Assembly (NCBI GenBank): GCA_963585895.1
Contig: OY757904.1
Coordinates: 7,960,860 to 8,024,859 of the forward strand
Reading direction: 5' to 3'
DNA length: 64,000 bases
Origin: Sepioteuthis lessoniana
Taxonomy: Eukaryota; Mollusca; Cephalopoda; Myopsida; Loliginidae
The translations under genes and the position numbers were made by a program. Below are positions 33,871 to 47,423 of the stretch, piece by piece (positions within the stretch are counted from its first letter, which is position 1; each line of letters begins with the position of its first letter). A model generated the notes under the pieces. That model made no database searches and had not been told where the DNA came from. It saw only the letters and a list, made by a program, of their open reading frames with translations.

Positions 33871-34510
33871 TCGTATGAAGCTATCTATTTAATATAAATG
33901 CATATACATTTATACTGAAAGAGTCGTTGGAAGTTATTAGTAGTGAATATTTAGGGTAGCATCTACTTGTATAATCCTGTATTTCTTCTAAAACTGCTGA
34001 TCAAACGGCAGCGAGAATTGACTCTTACCTGTCTTAACACATTGATATCATCACTTTATTAAATTGCTCAGTGCGCATCTTTATTTAAATTTAAAAAATA
34101 AAAATGATCAGTCACGATATAGTTAGTAGAGTTTATTTATATTCGGTGCAAATAGTATATTAGAAAAGCAGGTTATTTGCGTTCAATATTTTGATGATAA
34201 TGAGGAAAAAAAAAATGAATAAATATGAAATATTTTATTTCTAATATCTTCATAAATGTTTGAGACACTTGCACTTGTACGTGAAGTTCATCTCCTGTTG
34301 TAGAAGTTAGCTGCTTTAATTCACCCTTTTTCGACTGAGCCTACCTGGACACTTTATTTCCATCGCAGATATTTCACAGTGAAATCTCTTGCACATACTC
34401 TTTATTCAACTCATCCAAATTAATAGGAGAAAAATCAATGAACGTGCAAGGAGTATATCTTAAGAAACATCCAGTGTAGCATTGTTGGATTCGTTGCGAT
34501 CATGTTTATT
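33871..34510. other. AT-rich DNA with nothing recognised
   Basis: No feature on either strand. Confidence 0.4.
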
Positions 34511-34511
34511 C

Positions 34512-34895
34512 ATCATGTCGTGCCGCTAGCACAGATATCCCTGACCCTCTCTCGCCACTTCTCCCTATCGTTCATCGCCTCTGGTAGGTTTTCTGGGCAA
34601 CATCCCGTATCCTCACATAGCTGCTGTATGTATGTTCGAGCTGGTCATCCTGCTTTTGCTCGGCCATATGTGGGGGTACATAGGAGTACATCACTTATGA
34701 GCTCGTCTCTGCTTCTCTAGCAGTGTCCTGCGTGTCTGGTTCATCTAATTTGGATACTTTTCGTGATGGGAGGCAGGTGGCCGTATAGTTGGTGCCTTGT
34801 GGGGTGTTGCCGCCAGGACTTATTCAATACTGCTCTCAACATTCTTGTGTAATTGCCGTCTAGCTTCTTCTCCAGCCGTTTTGTTAGCGTCCAAG
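34512..34895 (-). mobile_element. RTE-type LINE 3' fragment
   Basis: Reverse-complement copy of the RTE 3' end: left end CATCATGTCGTGCCGCTAGC, then CCCTCTCTCGCCACTTCTCC and GGCAGGTGGCCGTATAGTTG, right end TCTTCTCCAGCCGTTTTGTT then AGCGTCCAAGTA. The only low-divergence RTE fragment on the minus strand. Only a single CATCAT unit remains of the tail. Confidence 0.88.
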
Positions 34896-35149
34896 TAAAT
34901 AGGTATAATTTTTATCCGAGAAAGTTGTGTACAACTAACGTGCATGAATCCTCTACAGCTAGCTAATTTTATATCTGATTTCGATATCAGACATTAATTT
35001 TCTTTTAGATTTAAATAAAACGTCTTATTTCAGATTTGAATCGCTTTTCAAGTCTTCAAATTTTAGTTTTGAATATTAGAATCTACAAGCATTTTGTGCC
35101 ATTACTTTTACAATATTCTTCATTGAGACGAATTAGATATGCAAGGGTG

Positions 35150-35640
35150 ATAGGAAAACCTTCGTGGGTCCTCTAATGAAAAATGGTGTACATTGTACAA
35201 AATGCTGATGTACAACTATAATTTCGTGAACGGAGATGGAATCAACATATTCGATTTTGGCTAAAACGGACATTATTAACCTCAGAAATTCTTTGTTGCT
35301 CAGCGTATTGCTGCATTCCCACCTTTGGAGAACCTGGTGATCGACAACAAAGAATTACCCACGAGAGAAGGAAACGGTCACACAAGAATTTGGGATTTTT
35401 AAAAAGGTCAGCAAGCCAGCCAGTTTATGACGGACTGAGAACAAGCAAGGTGTTTAAATTTCAGAGCAAGAGAAAGCAACCTCCCATTGGGATTGGGCAA
35501 TGATTCATGGAGCAATGAGATATTTCTTTCATCGATTCAAAAATATCACGTCTCGTTTTCCCAATTTGAGACTGGTCTGAAGGGAGGCTGAAGCACATCA
35601 ACGAAGAGAGAGGTATTTTTCTTAGACCAAGTGTTTAGCT
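35150..35640. repeat. Unclassified dispersed repeat E, copy 1
   Basis: Blocks ACCTTCGTGGGTCCTCTAAT, AAAAGGTCAGCAAGCCAGCC, TTTCATCGATTCAAAAATA and AATTTGAGACTGGTCTGAAG then GGAGGCTGAAGCAC occur in the same order at 48370-48690. No coding motif or tRNA head was seen, so the class is unknown. Confidence 0.45.
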
Positions 35641-37784
35641 TTTTCCTTTTCTGTTAATCCTTATCTTTTCACCTTATCTTTGTCTCCGTCAGCTCTTTTC
35701 AAGACCTAGCAATACAACTATTATTCTTTACTAGGTACAATTTTTTAAAAATCAATGATAAAAGAACTAGCAATGGTACAAAGTGAAACAAACCAGCGAG
35801 CTTATGATATGAAATAAACCAATAAAATACTGAGAATTATTTTTAAATTGTTGAACAGCTAATCGGATTTATATTATTGGAATTATTATAATGTTTATTA
35901 TGAAAAAAGGGATGTGTTGACTGCATGAGGTGAATTTTGATCTAAAGTTAACAGAAAAGAATGAAGTGTTTCAATAGTGGTAAAGTGAGTAACAAGAAAA
36001 ATTCAACGTAGTTGTCTACCTGAGAAATGAAGGGAGTATCCATAAGCCTATCTGTGCTAATCGGGTCCATGAAAGATGCAATACACATACAACATTTTCA
36101 CAAAACCACAACTATGAAAAATAAGCTTGACTTTGTATATAAATTTTCGAGAGCGACAGGCGAGCGCAGTTTTATCACTGTGGAAAATTCATAAACAATG
36201 GTTGGAAGCATATGAAACACAATTTCGTAGCTGAAAACTTTCTCTGACTAACCATGTTAATATGCTCTCTTTATCAACAGTAGTTTCTGTAGGAATAAAT
36301 TAGTGGTATTACTTTTGGAGCGACCCACGTACATAGGCGTTGTAAAATATTCTGAATCATTCATGGGTTTCATAATGAAGAACTGATAACTTTGAACAAG
36401 ACGACAATGGGATTAATTACTATTTATAAACCCTGTGTATCAAGAAATATCTTGACCATCAAAACGGTTAAAGACTAAACACGTCATTATCAAGAGAAAT
36501 TAATCATGATAATTGGTAACGACAAGAACGCTGATAAAAATATATTAGGAAAAATTGCAAACTAAATTAAGATGAGGAAAGCAGACAAATTCATGAATAA
36601 TCTATTAGACAAATGAGATCTTTGTCTAGTTGTACAAAAGATGGTGAAAGAAGAAAATACAATTTCTAATAACAGTTGATTAGAACAAGTATATTAAAGG
36701 GAACATGAATTAAGATGTAAACAAAAATCTCAACAAAATAGTAGATGTTACCGTAAATGAATATGTCAAAATGGCTTAGAGAGCGTAAGAAAAAAGACAT
36801 GATTGGATAAGGACATTGATTTACTGAGAACTTTGGCGACAATTTGGAATCAGCCATGCAGAAAAATAATTTAAAAACAAACCAGAAGCAGAGAAAAGGG
36901 TGAGATTGAAAGAAAGGAAAAGAGCTAAATATGTTGGACACTCAGAAGTTATAATCGCTTGTACGAAGAACAAGGTGGGGAAGGGTAGATAAAAACGTTT
37001 TTTCTCTTCTCAAATTGTAGAGTACTTTCATTTCTTATATGTGACTGCCACATATAACAGAAAAGATAAAAACAGTGTCAATCTGCTATCATCTGCTTTA
37101 TTCTCTCTCGTGTAAACGTTTGTTTCTATGTTGGCTATGACGACGGAAATTGATTAAAAAAAAAAAAAAAAAAAAGGAAAAGAAAAGAAGTGATTATTTA
37201 CGTTCGAAATCTACACAGCCTAACTGTTCTCAACTGGAGTGAGAAATTTGTTTGAATCCTGCATCAGAGGGCTCTTTGTGATAATTTAGAACAAAAAGTC
37301 GTATATTTTGGTAGATTGGATGTTAAAATGTATAATTATACCTGGTTGTCATATTAATATTTTTAGAAAATTCCTTAATTCTGCCTTTGGTAATTCCCAA
37401 CTGAGTCTGCTTGTTTTAAGCTTTCCACTTACATCTCATTCATAGAACTAAGCTAATTTGCCATGAGAATTACTGAATTTATATATCTCGCTCAGCCTCA
37501 TATATGGTAAAACAACCACATTTTAGAGCTGTTAAATTTCTAGAACTTACCAAAATTCTACTTATTTATCTTTATCAGCCCCTTTTTATTGTGTTCATTT
37601 TTCTTGATAGACATCAAAACTAAAATTTTATAATGGAAAACAAATTGAAGTAGAATAACTAGCAAAAGTAAATATGAAGTAAAAAAATAAAGTTTTATCT
37701 TATAACAAAAACTTAAATATTGCGGGAAAAAATTACGAAAAATACACACAATCATCTTTCTTGCTTGTACTGCGTGAATATAAA
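35641..37784. other. AT-rich DNA with nothing recognised
   Basis: An oligo(A) run at 37157-37177 followed by GGAAAAGAAAAG. The frames at 36666-36941 and 37558-37755 are F/I/L-rich chance frames. Confidence 0.4.
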
Positions 37785-37899
37785 CATACGATAAGTTTCC
37801 AGACTTTTTTCGTATTGGTATTTAAAATTGTCGTAGACTCTTGAAAATTTAGTATGTTATTGCTATACATCTTATGAGATGACTGAACCTTTTTGGAGC

Positions 37900-38418
37900 A
37901 TCTTGCATGAATCGATCTTCAGTTTTTGAGTGGCATAAGAGATTCAAGTAAGGCAGTGAGTCCGTGAAGGATTATGAGAGGTGTGGGAGGAGTAAGGAAG
38001 TCAATACACCAGAGTTGATTGGCCAAAGGGTTAAGGTTAGGGTTACTGTGTTGAGGTTCTAAGGGAGTTCAAGTAGAGATTCCGTCGGAAGAGGCCAGCA
38101 CCGTTCAAATCGGGTCAGTGGCATTTCCACCGAAACAATACACCAGTCCACAACTCCATCCTTATCACAGACTATTTGACCAAGATGGGCATCAAGACAG
38201 TTCCTCGGCCTGCCTATAGTCCAGGCCTTGCTCTCAGTGGCTTTTGGTTATTCCCTAAGCTCAGAGGCTGTTGTTATGAGACAATTGAGGAGATAAAAGA
38301 GGCTGTTACAAAGGTCATTGACAGGCTCACACAAGAGGACTTCCATGGGGCCTCCCAGAAGTTGTTAGAACAGTAGAACAAGTGCATTGCAGCCAGAGGA
38401 GATTACTTCGAAGGGAAC
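37900..38418 (+). pseudogene. Mariner transposase remnant (M2), catalytic residues lost
   Basis: HTH part VFEWHKRFK-like then the junction, then TKMGIKTVPRPAYSPGLALS and GFWLFPKLRGCCYETIEEIK. The two aspartates kept in M3 have both changed: the PDNTP equivalent reads RNNTP, and APCD reads ALSG. A stop follows QKLLEQ, so the KC...GDYFEG end is cut off. Clearly dead, and older than M3. Confidence 0.85.
38028..38045. repeat. Telomere-like tract inside mariner M2
   Basis: GGGTTAAGGTTAGGGTTA: three units, one mutated. Same position as the tracts in M1 and M3. Confidence 0.9.
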
Positions 38419-38491
38419 TAGAGTTTCATGTGTATACTATCAATAAAAGTGCCCATACGAAAGAAGTCTGGAAACTTATCGTATGCACCTC

Positions 38492-38493
<2 letters not shown>

Positions 38494-38553
<60 letters not shown>

Positions 38554-38555
38554 AT
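38494..38555. repeat. (AT)n passing into (GT)n, abutting mariner
   Basis: About 21 AT units beginning at the mariner target TA, then eight GT units. A further (AT)n tract lies at 38587-38641. Confidence 0.93.
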
Positions 38556-38582
38556 TAACGCAATACAAGCAGGAAAGATGTT

Positions 38583-38644
<62 letters not shown>

Positions 38645-39027
38645 AAAGTATTTTTTCTTAAATATCATAGATAAAGATTTTTGTGTTGAGTTTTTATTAT
38701 CCTTTTCATGTTCGCGAGTGAGATGTCGCAATTGAGGATGAAAGCTGCGTAATAATTGTCCGAAATCTCTGATATTGTACCTCGAGTACATGCACTTTCA
38801 ACTTTCTTGGTCATTGCTGAGGATGTAGATACGACCAAGCTATAAATTATGAGATGTTTTACGTGAGCAATGGATATTTTGAGTGATAGCATTCGTCTCG
38901 TGCAGTTGATGTGTTTAAACGCGCAATACATCATCTTTAATTGCGACATCTCGCTCGCTAACATTAAAAGGCTAATAAAAACTCTATTCCGAATCCTTAT
39001 CTGTCATCTTCTATAAAATATGCCCAC

Positions 39028-40743
<1,716 letters not shown>

Positions 40744-40858
40744 TAAGCTTAGCTGTCACACAAGGTCAGAAATATAGGGTACCCAGTGAGAATCGAACTC
40801 TTTAGCAATGGTCTGCAAATCTAGCTTGCTAACTATTACACAATTTGAGATACGCAAA
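40744..40858 (-). mobile_element. tRNA-derived SINE, family B
   Basis: Reverse orientation: CACACAAGGTCAGAAATATA, GGGTACCCAGTGAGAATCGA then ACTC (B box), TCTAGCTTGCTAACTATTAC then AC (A-box region). Confidence 0.75.
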
Positions 40859-41204
40859 AACCGACGATTTTCGCTAGTTCTGTTAAGTTTCTGTTTAATA
40901 ACAATCTATAACTATGAGCTATCTCTCTGGTTGATTCAAATTTATACCCACAGGGTTTTCTTTATGTTGGAGACCCCCCCCGCCCCAAGTGTGGGTTTCA
41001 ATCGACCAGAGGTGCAGCTCGTCTTTACATTTTTATGAATTGGGATCGACTTGGAAATTAACAGAACTAAAGTTGCAATAATGGATTCATCATTTGGAAA
41101 TGTTTATGAGCAATTTTTTTTCTCTGCCATTGTTTTTTTTCTGTATGTAAACTAAATCAAAATATTCGATTGAAGTGACATCGGCTTCTACGGAAAAAGA
41201 ATCA

Positions 41205-41352
41205 TATTTGTTTTAACACTCAACATAATAAAGAACGTATCAAGTGGAGCGATTTAGGGAAAGGAATAGCGCCCTCCCCTACACCTTGGTGTTGTAGCGA
41301 TTGAAAAGGAAATTTTTAGGTCTCCCTTGAATAAGATCTCAAACTTTCTTTT
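41205..41352 (+). mobile_element. tRNA-derived SINE, family A, 3' half
   Basis: AACACTCAACATAATAAAGA, CGCCCTCCCCTACACCTTGG, GTTGTAGCGATTGAAAAGGA. The tRNA head is missing. A T-run at 41348-41364 follows. Confidence 0.75.
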
Positions 41353-41499
41353 TTTTTTTTTTTTACCAATATATACATAAAGAAAAAATAATGAAATAAT
41401 AAGCAATATCAAAATCAACTGGTCAACAGTTTAAAAACGAAATTTTTCAAAATGTAAGAGAGAGAACACTTCTATATGTTTGATAGAAACTTCTTTTAT

Positions 41500-42420
41500 T
41501 ACCCTTTCAGGGGGACTTAGAAGATGCTGTCTGTAGGGGGAGGTCCTTCTCCCTCTACAAAACAAAATCTTTAATTACTTTGTTGGAGGGGGGGGGCTTA
41601 AAATATGTTGATCGTAGTGGGAGAAGACCTCCCCAACCGAAGAAAACCTTTTTTATTAGCCTGTCAGCAGGGCATAGAATATGCTGACTGTAGTGGGAGA
41701 AGAACCCTCCCTCCAAAAAATAACAAAACAACTTTAATCACCCTCTCAGCGGGGCTTTGATTACGCTGACTGTAGTGGGAGAATACCCCTTCACCCCACA
41801 AAAATAAAACAAAATTTTATTACCCTGTCAACGGGGACTGTAGTGGAGGAAGAAACCCACAAAAAATATTTTATTGCCTAGCTTAGAATATGTTGACCGT
41901 AGTGGGAGAAAAACTCTCCAACCAAAATAAACGAACATCTTTTATTACCCTGTAAGTTGGACTGAGAATATGTTGTCTGTAGAGGGAGAAGACCTCCCCA
42001 ACCAAAGAAAACCTTTTTTATTACTCTGTCAGCGGGGCTTAGAATAAGTTTGTTTGTAGAGGGAGAAGACCTTCCCCAACAAAAAAGACATTTTATTACA
42101 CTGTCAATCGGGTTTAGAATATGCTGACTGTAGTTGGAAAAGACCTCCCCCAACAACAACAACAAAAAAAAAATAATATTGCCAGTCAGCGGGACTTAGA
42201 ATATGTTGACTGAAATTGGAGAAGAGCCCCCTTTACCAAAAAAACAACAAAAAAGACAAAACAAAAAACAAACCTTAACATCTTTAATTACCCTGTCAGC
42301 GGGGCTTAGAATACGCTAATTGTAGTGGGAGAAGACCCCCCCGAAAGACATCTTTTATTACTCTGTCAGCGGGGCTTAGAATACGTTGACTGGAGAAGGA
42401 GAAGACCCCCGCCACCAAGA
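41500..42420. repeat. Minisatellite, about 12 units of 75-82 bp
   Basis: Recurring core GTCAGCGGGGCTTAGAATAT then GCTGACTGTAGTGGGAGAAG then ACC, followed by a C-rich and an A-rich linker. Unit starts fall at about 41513, 41595, 41670, 41752, 41833, 41880, 41959, 42034, 42110, 42191, 42301 and 42371. Most length change is in the A-rich linker. In reverse complement the core lines up with the GTCTTACCCTTCTGCAGAG, TATTCTATAGCCCCAGCCGT end of dispersed repeat C (as at 49700), and a repeat C copy follows directly at 42421. The minus frame 41878-42165 is a by-product. Confidence 0.9.
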
Positions 42421-42572
42421 AAAAGAGTTGTCCCTGGGTATAACACTATTCTAAATCTGATGCTGAGTATCCAGTTATGAAGATTTGTGAAGTATGGAGA
42501 ACTCATTCACTGCCCATTACTCCCAGATCCACTCTGACTCTGAGTTGTAGTACTTGTTATGCTCCTTTTTAA
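42421..42572 (+). mobile_element. Dispersed repeat C copy, opposite orientation
   Basis: CATTACTCCCAGATCCACTC then TGACTCTGAGTTGTAGTACT matches the reverse complement of AGTACTACCACTCAGGGCCAGAGTGG-like blocks in other copies. It directly adjoins the minisatellite. Confidence 0.65.
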
Positions 42573-42664
42573 AGGGTCAAACTTTGAAATTATTCGTATT
42601 CGATAGGACTGTGAGCGAAAAAAACAAAAAAATCTGTTATCAAACAACTGCTCAAAACAGTAAA

Positions 42665-42948
42665 TAAACTATACGGCCACCTGCCTCCCATCACGAAAAC
42701 TATCCAAGTTAGACGAACCAAACATGCAGGACACTGCTGGAGAAGCAGGGACGAGCTCATAAGTGATGTACTCCTATGGACCCCACCATATGGCCAAGCA
42801 AAAGCAAGACGACCAGCTCGAACATACATACAACAGCTATGTGAGGATACGGGATGTAGCCCTGAAGACCTGTCTGAGGCGATGAATGATAGGGAGAAGT
42901 GGCGAGAGAGGGTCAGGGATATCCGTGCTAGCGGCACGACATGATTAA
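42665..42948 (+). mobile_element. RTE-type LINE 3' fragment
   Basis: KLYGHLPPITKTIQVRRTKH, AGHCWRSRDELISDVLLWTP, RARRPARTYIQQLCEDTGCS, PEDLSEAMNDREKWRERVRD and IRASGTT then stop: the frame is open right to the element's end, so this is one of the youngest fragments. Tail reduced to CATGATT. Confidence 0.9.
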
Positions 42949-43067
42949 ACCCATTACCGAACTTCGTTACAATAATTTCCTGATTATTCTATAACTATTA
43001 TTATTTTTAGATAATATTTCATATCATTTTTTACCTGATTAAAAAACTTAGTTGTCACTCGAGTTTG

Positions 43068-43165
43068 CATCGAGATCTGGAACCATTACTCCCAGATGCA
43101 CTCTGGCCCTGAGTGGTAGTACCTGTTAGGGTCCTGTCTACGGGTCAAATAGATCTGTTAACAAT
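43068..43165 (+). mobile_element. Dispersed repeat C fragment
   Basis: CATTACTCCCAGATGCACTC, TGGCCCTGAGTGGTAGTACC, TGTTAGGGTCCTGTCTACGG, GTCAAATAGATCTG. The last two blocks are the reverse complement of the 39 bp minisatellite unit at 47579. Confidence 0.7.
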
Positions 43166-43629
43166 TATTAGGATTTGGTAGGATTAGGAGTAATGCGAAA
43201 AAAATCTTCTTGTGAAACTACTCACAAAATGTAAAAAAAAAAGTACACTAAAAGTGATTCACTAACCTCTCGACGTAAAATAGCCCAAGACAGGTTAATA
43301 CAACGTTATGATCAATCGATCAAGTTTGTAGATAATTAGCAACCCATGGATATCGAATATTCTTTGAAGACAGCTTTGGGTGATTAGAAGTAACAATATA
43401 AACGGGAGAATTGTTTTGTTTTTTATAAGGTTGGAAGTCTTCAGCTGAAGGGTGAATGTAGCATCCAAATAATTTGGCTGTTGTATTTTTTTCTTGATTG
43501 CAAAACCGAAGTCCTCAATATCAAAGTTTCGCTTCTGTTTTATGTTAGTAAATAGAATATAAATTTGAGTCAGTGTCTGCTTTCGTATAAATATTTAAAA
43601 ATAGATATTGTGTACAAATACTGAAAGAT

Positions 43630-43661
<32 letters not shown>

Positions 43662-43679
43662 ACAATTATATATATATAT

Positions 43680-43916
43680 GAGTAAAAAGTAAAATTGGCG
43701 ACCAGAAGGCTCCCTTTTCAATAGCTACAACACCGAGGTATTGGGGAGGGCACTACTCCTTTCGCTGGATTGCTTCACTTTACCCTTGATACGTACCTTA
43801 TATCGCTGAGTGTTAAGCAAGGAGGTATCAAGTACCATTTTTAAAGTCTTGGGTATGACGCGACCTGGGATTGAACACAGGTCTCCCGGACCATTGGCGA
43901 ACACTCTACTATCTCT
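43680..43916 (-). mobile_element. tRNA-derived SINE, family A, near full length
   Basis: Reverse orientation: AAATTGGCGACCAGAAGGCT, GGTATTGGGGAGGGCACTAC, TTAAGCAAGGAGGTATCAAG, GGGATTGAACACAGG (B box), GGCGAACACTCTACTA (head). Its 3' end abuts (AT)n and (AC)n at 43631-43679. Confidence 0.88.
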
Positions 43917-44097
43917 ATATATAATATTATTCAATCCAGTAAATCCGGAATAGGGAATAATTCCAATCGGGACAAATAAAAAAATATTGAAAAATAGAAT
44001 AATAAATTTGAATATTCCTGATAAAAAGCTCAATGTAAATAAAATCCACAGAGCAAAAAACCAACAATCGGTCAGACTTTTTTTTTTGTTTTTGAAT

Positions 44098-44178
44098 ATA
44101 TATTTATAGGGGATGGGGGTCTTAACCCTCTGCCGAGGTGCAGTCGGTGTATTCTGATGCCCCAGCCGACTGGACAAA
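44098..44178 (-). mobile_element. Dispersed repeat C end fragment
   Basis: GGGGGTCTTAACCCTCTGCC, GAGGTGCAGTCGGTGTATTC, TGATGCCCCAGCCGACTGG, matching 49705-49760. Confidence 0.65.
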
Positions 44179-44185
44179 AAATTGA

Positions 44186-44228
44186 TTCGTTTATATATAT
44201 ATATAAACGATATATATATATATATATC

Positions 44229-44282
<54 letters not shown>

Positions 44283-44380
44283 GATAATTAGGCCATTAGA
44301 ATAGCTAAAATTTATTCCCAAGATACTTGTGTGTGTATATATATATATATATATCGTTTATATATATATATATATATATC

Positions 44381-44452
<72 letters not shown>

Positions 44453-44497
44453 GATAATTAGGCCGTTAGAATAGCTAAAATTTATTCCCAATATACT

Positions 44498-44535
<38 letters not shown>
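44186..44535. repeat. Tandem AT-palindromes with a duplicated 170 bp unit
   Basis: TCGTTTATATATAT...ATATATAAACGA palindromes occur repeatedly (44188, 44227-44285, 44353-44455). A unique segment AACGATAATTAGGCC(A/G)TT then AGAATAGCTAAAATTTATTC recurs 170 bp apart (44279 and 44449), each copy between long AT tracts. Confidence 0.9.
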
Positions 44536-44540
<5 letters not shown>

Positions 44541-45506
44541 CGTAAGTCGATGACAGATAAATTTATTCACATGAAAACACTTTAATATTATCTCATATCT
44601 TTTATTTCAGTTGCTTCTGGGAATCTAATTATTCTTAATTTCTTAACTGTGCTTAAAGGAGAAATTGGAAGAATAGATTTATTGAAAGAATCGACTTTTT
44701 AACAGCTTTTCATTTAGTTTCTTTTGCTTTAACATTTGAATCTAAACATCAGAACACGGAGAGTCTTGTACATTTGGCATAACGTTTATTTTTAAAGGAA
44801 GTTTTAAAAATGTAAAATTGTCCTTTCCAAGTGTGATTATGTCGATTCAAATGTATAATACACAAACCTCACATCCAATTTTTAGTGATGATTGACAGAT
44901 TTAATTCTTTAAGTATTTTCTCTCTAGATGACAGTCATTCTTACTTCTACAATTGCAGAGCGGGTTCAAATTAGTTATTAGAATTTATTATGTTAAGATG
45001 CATATTTTTAGACAGCCGTAAATCAGTTTTACAATAATTGTTGAATGTCTTATGTTGTTTACTAAGGTTAGAAAAGTGTTTGTTGATTAAAATTGGGATC
45101 ATCTTTTCTACTTTAGTTTTTATTGGTTAGTAGTTGAATGGTGGGTTAAACCAAATGATATTTCTCTTTCTATTTGACCAGTAACAAGTATTGTTTATAA
45201 TATCTTTCAGATTAACCAGTCTTTTTCAACACTGCTTCATATTAATTTTTGCCTAATTAAAAACTCTTTGTTAGTTGAGTTCGTAGGCAGTTAGCTGCCC
45301 AAAGTTATCGGAGTTATGGTTAATTAGGAGTTATATTAATATAAATAGGAGAATTATTTTGCTTTCTATAGGGTTAGAAGTCTTTAGTTGAAGGTTGAAT
45401 ATAACATCCAAATAATTTAGCTGTTTTATTTTTGACTTGATTTTCTGTATAAAAGGCTTTTTGTTTAAACAACTTTATCATTTATTTCTTCTTCTTCTTG
45501 GACACC
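44536..45506. other. AT-rich DNA with nothing recognised
   Basis: A short resemblance exists between 43400-43470 and 45350-45430 (TTGTTTTNTATAGGGTTNGA-like, AGGGTTGAATATAACATCCA then AATAATTTAGCTGTT), indicating a further duplicated piece. Otherwise nothing. Confidence 0.45.
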
Positions 45507-45600
45507 TCACGTGGTGCAATGGTTAGTCAGCTAGATTAGCAGACCACAGGTCGCCCCATTCTACTGACCTTGTACCACATCTAAGTTAAGTTGAGTATAT
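45507..45600 (+). mobile_element. tRNA-derived SINE, family B
   Basis: GGTGCAATGGTTAGTCAGCT then AGATTAGCAGACCACAGGTC, and CTGACCTTGTACCACATCTA. The B box is lost in an internal deletion. Confidence 0.7.
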
Positions 45601-45632
45601 TACAACAAAGAATAATTTCTTCCTCTTCTTCT

Positions 45633-45668
<36 letters not shown>
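45633..45668. repeat. (GA)n microsatellite
   Basis: About 17 units, between a SINE and a repeat C copy. Confidence 0.93.
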
Positions 45669-45673
<5 letters not shown>

Positions 45674-45689
45674 CATTGGTATGCGAAAC

Positions 45690-46028
45690 CGTCTCAGGTT
45701 ATCTTATTCCAAAAGGTTCGGGAATTGCGTACATTGTACATTTACTTTTTACACTTTAAGAGTCTTTTACTCACTATTTTATCATATCAAGTATTCCTAT
45801 CTAATGCAAATATTTTGAAAATAGGTCTATTTGACTCATAGATGGAACTATAGCAGGTGGTACCATTCTGTGTCTGAGTGAACCTGGGAGTAATAGCAAT
45901 GAAGTGGTTAGCCACGCTCCACAGAGCTCCAGAATTAGAGCTTCACCATTAGATGTGGAAGAGTGTTTCTTGGAGTGGTATTACACCTCTGCAAGAGATA
46001 CAATCGGCTTATTCTAAGACCCATTGAT
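45690..46028 (-). mobile_element. Dispersed repeat C copy
   Basis: TCTATTTGACTCATAGATGG then AACTATAGCAGGTGGTACCA, GAGTGAACCTGGGAGTAATA then GCAATGAAG, CTCCAGAATTAGAGCTTCAC, and TACACCTCTGCAAGAGATAC. Its right end meets a (GA)n tract. Confidence 0.7.
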
Positions 46029-46081
<53 letters not shown>

Positions 46082-46102
46082 GAGAGAGAGAGAGAGAGAT
46101 TT
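46029..46102. repeat. (GA)n microsatellite
   Basis: About 36 units with one GTGAGA interruption. Confidence 0.95.
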
Positions 46103-46577
<475 letters not shown>

Positions 46578-46935
46578 CCTAATGATGCATCAAAAGTTTA
46601 TTTCAGCCCTGTCATATTCCCTCTGACTATATTTGACATAGACACGTTTATTCAATCAAATAGAGGCGTTTGTCAATGGGAGCAAATATGTGCGTTTATA
46701 CGCATGTGCGATTATGTTGTTTGTTCGGGGAAGCGTGAGTGTACATATAATTATAAAACCAAATATGACAAATCACGAGGCAGAGTTCCGATAGAAAATC
46801 TGTGCTCACACCTTATTTCGATCACTCATTTTTTTTATTTGCTTTAGGAGGAGACCGTATGAAAGTCTTTGCTTATTTCTAAATGAGAAATGTTCCCTAA
46901 AGGAATTCTGTGACAGCGATATTATATGAAGAAGG

Positions 46936-46994
<59 letters not shown>

Positions 46995-47423
46995 GTGAGG
47001 TGGGTTATTAAAACTACGAGGAATAAACAGGCTTCAGTAATTTATACATCACTTGAGATTTGGGAATAACTGAAACGTTTTTATCTTTTTTTATTTTTTT
47101 TTAAATTTTATTTTTATTTATATTCAGTTAATCCATATCTTCAGCTTCATCTTTCTTACAATGTTGCAAGAATACTGAAGCTGTATTTAAACTTTATTCA
47201 AAACTTCATTACTTACGAAATATATTACATGTAAAACCAAGTTTGCAAGATTTAAGAAAATAATGAAAATAAGGGTTTCCATATGATTTTATAGAAAGAA
47301 ACATCTGCTTGTACACAAAAACATATCTTTACTTGCTTGACACAGAAAAAGTCATTCTTGGTGAAGAAAGTTAAAGACAATAAAGAATAGATTTATTTCA
47401 TCAATTGATTAACTAATTAATTT
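46578..47423. other. AT-rich DNA with one (AT)n tract
   Basis: (AT)n at 46937-46990. Nothing else was recognised on either strand. Confidence 0.4.

Larger units (their letters stand above)
37785..38493 (+). mobile_element. Internally deleted mariner (copy M2)
   Basis: The right TIR CTTATCGTATGCACCTCG is intact and flanked by TA. At the left only CATACGATAAGTTTCCAGAC remains and the outer CGAGGTG is lost. About 709 bp, with a TTAGGG-type tract at 38028-38045 at the same internal junction as M1 and M3. The segment between the left TIR region and the HTH is also shorter than in M3. Confidence 0.9.

Noticed and set aside
37157..37190. Processed pseudogene poly(A) tail
   Set aside because: No recognisable coding sequence precedes the A run.
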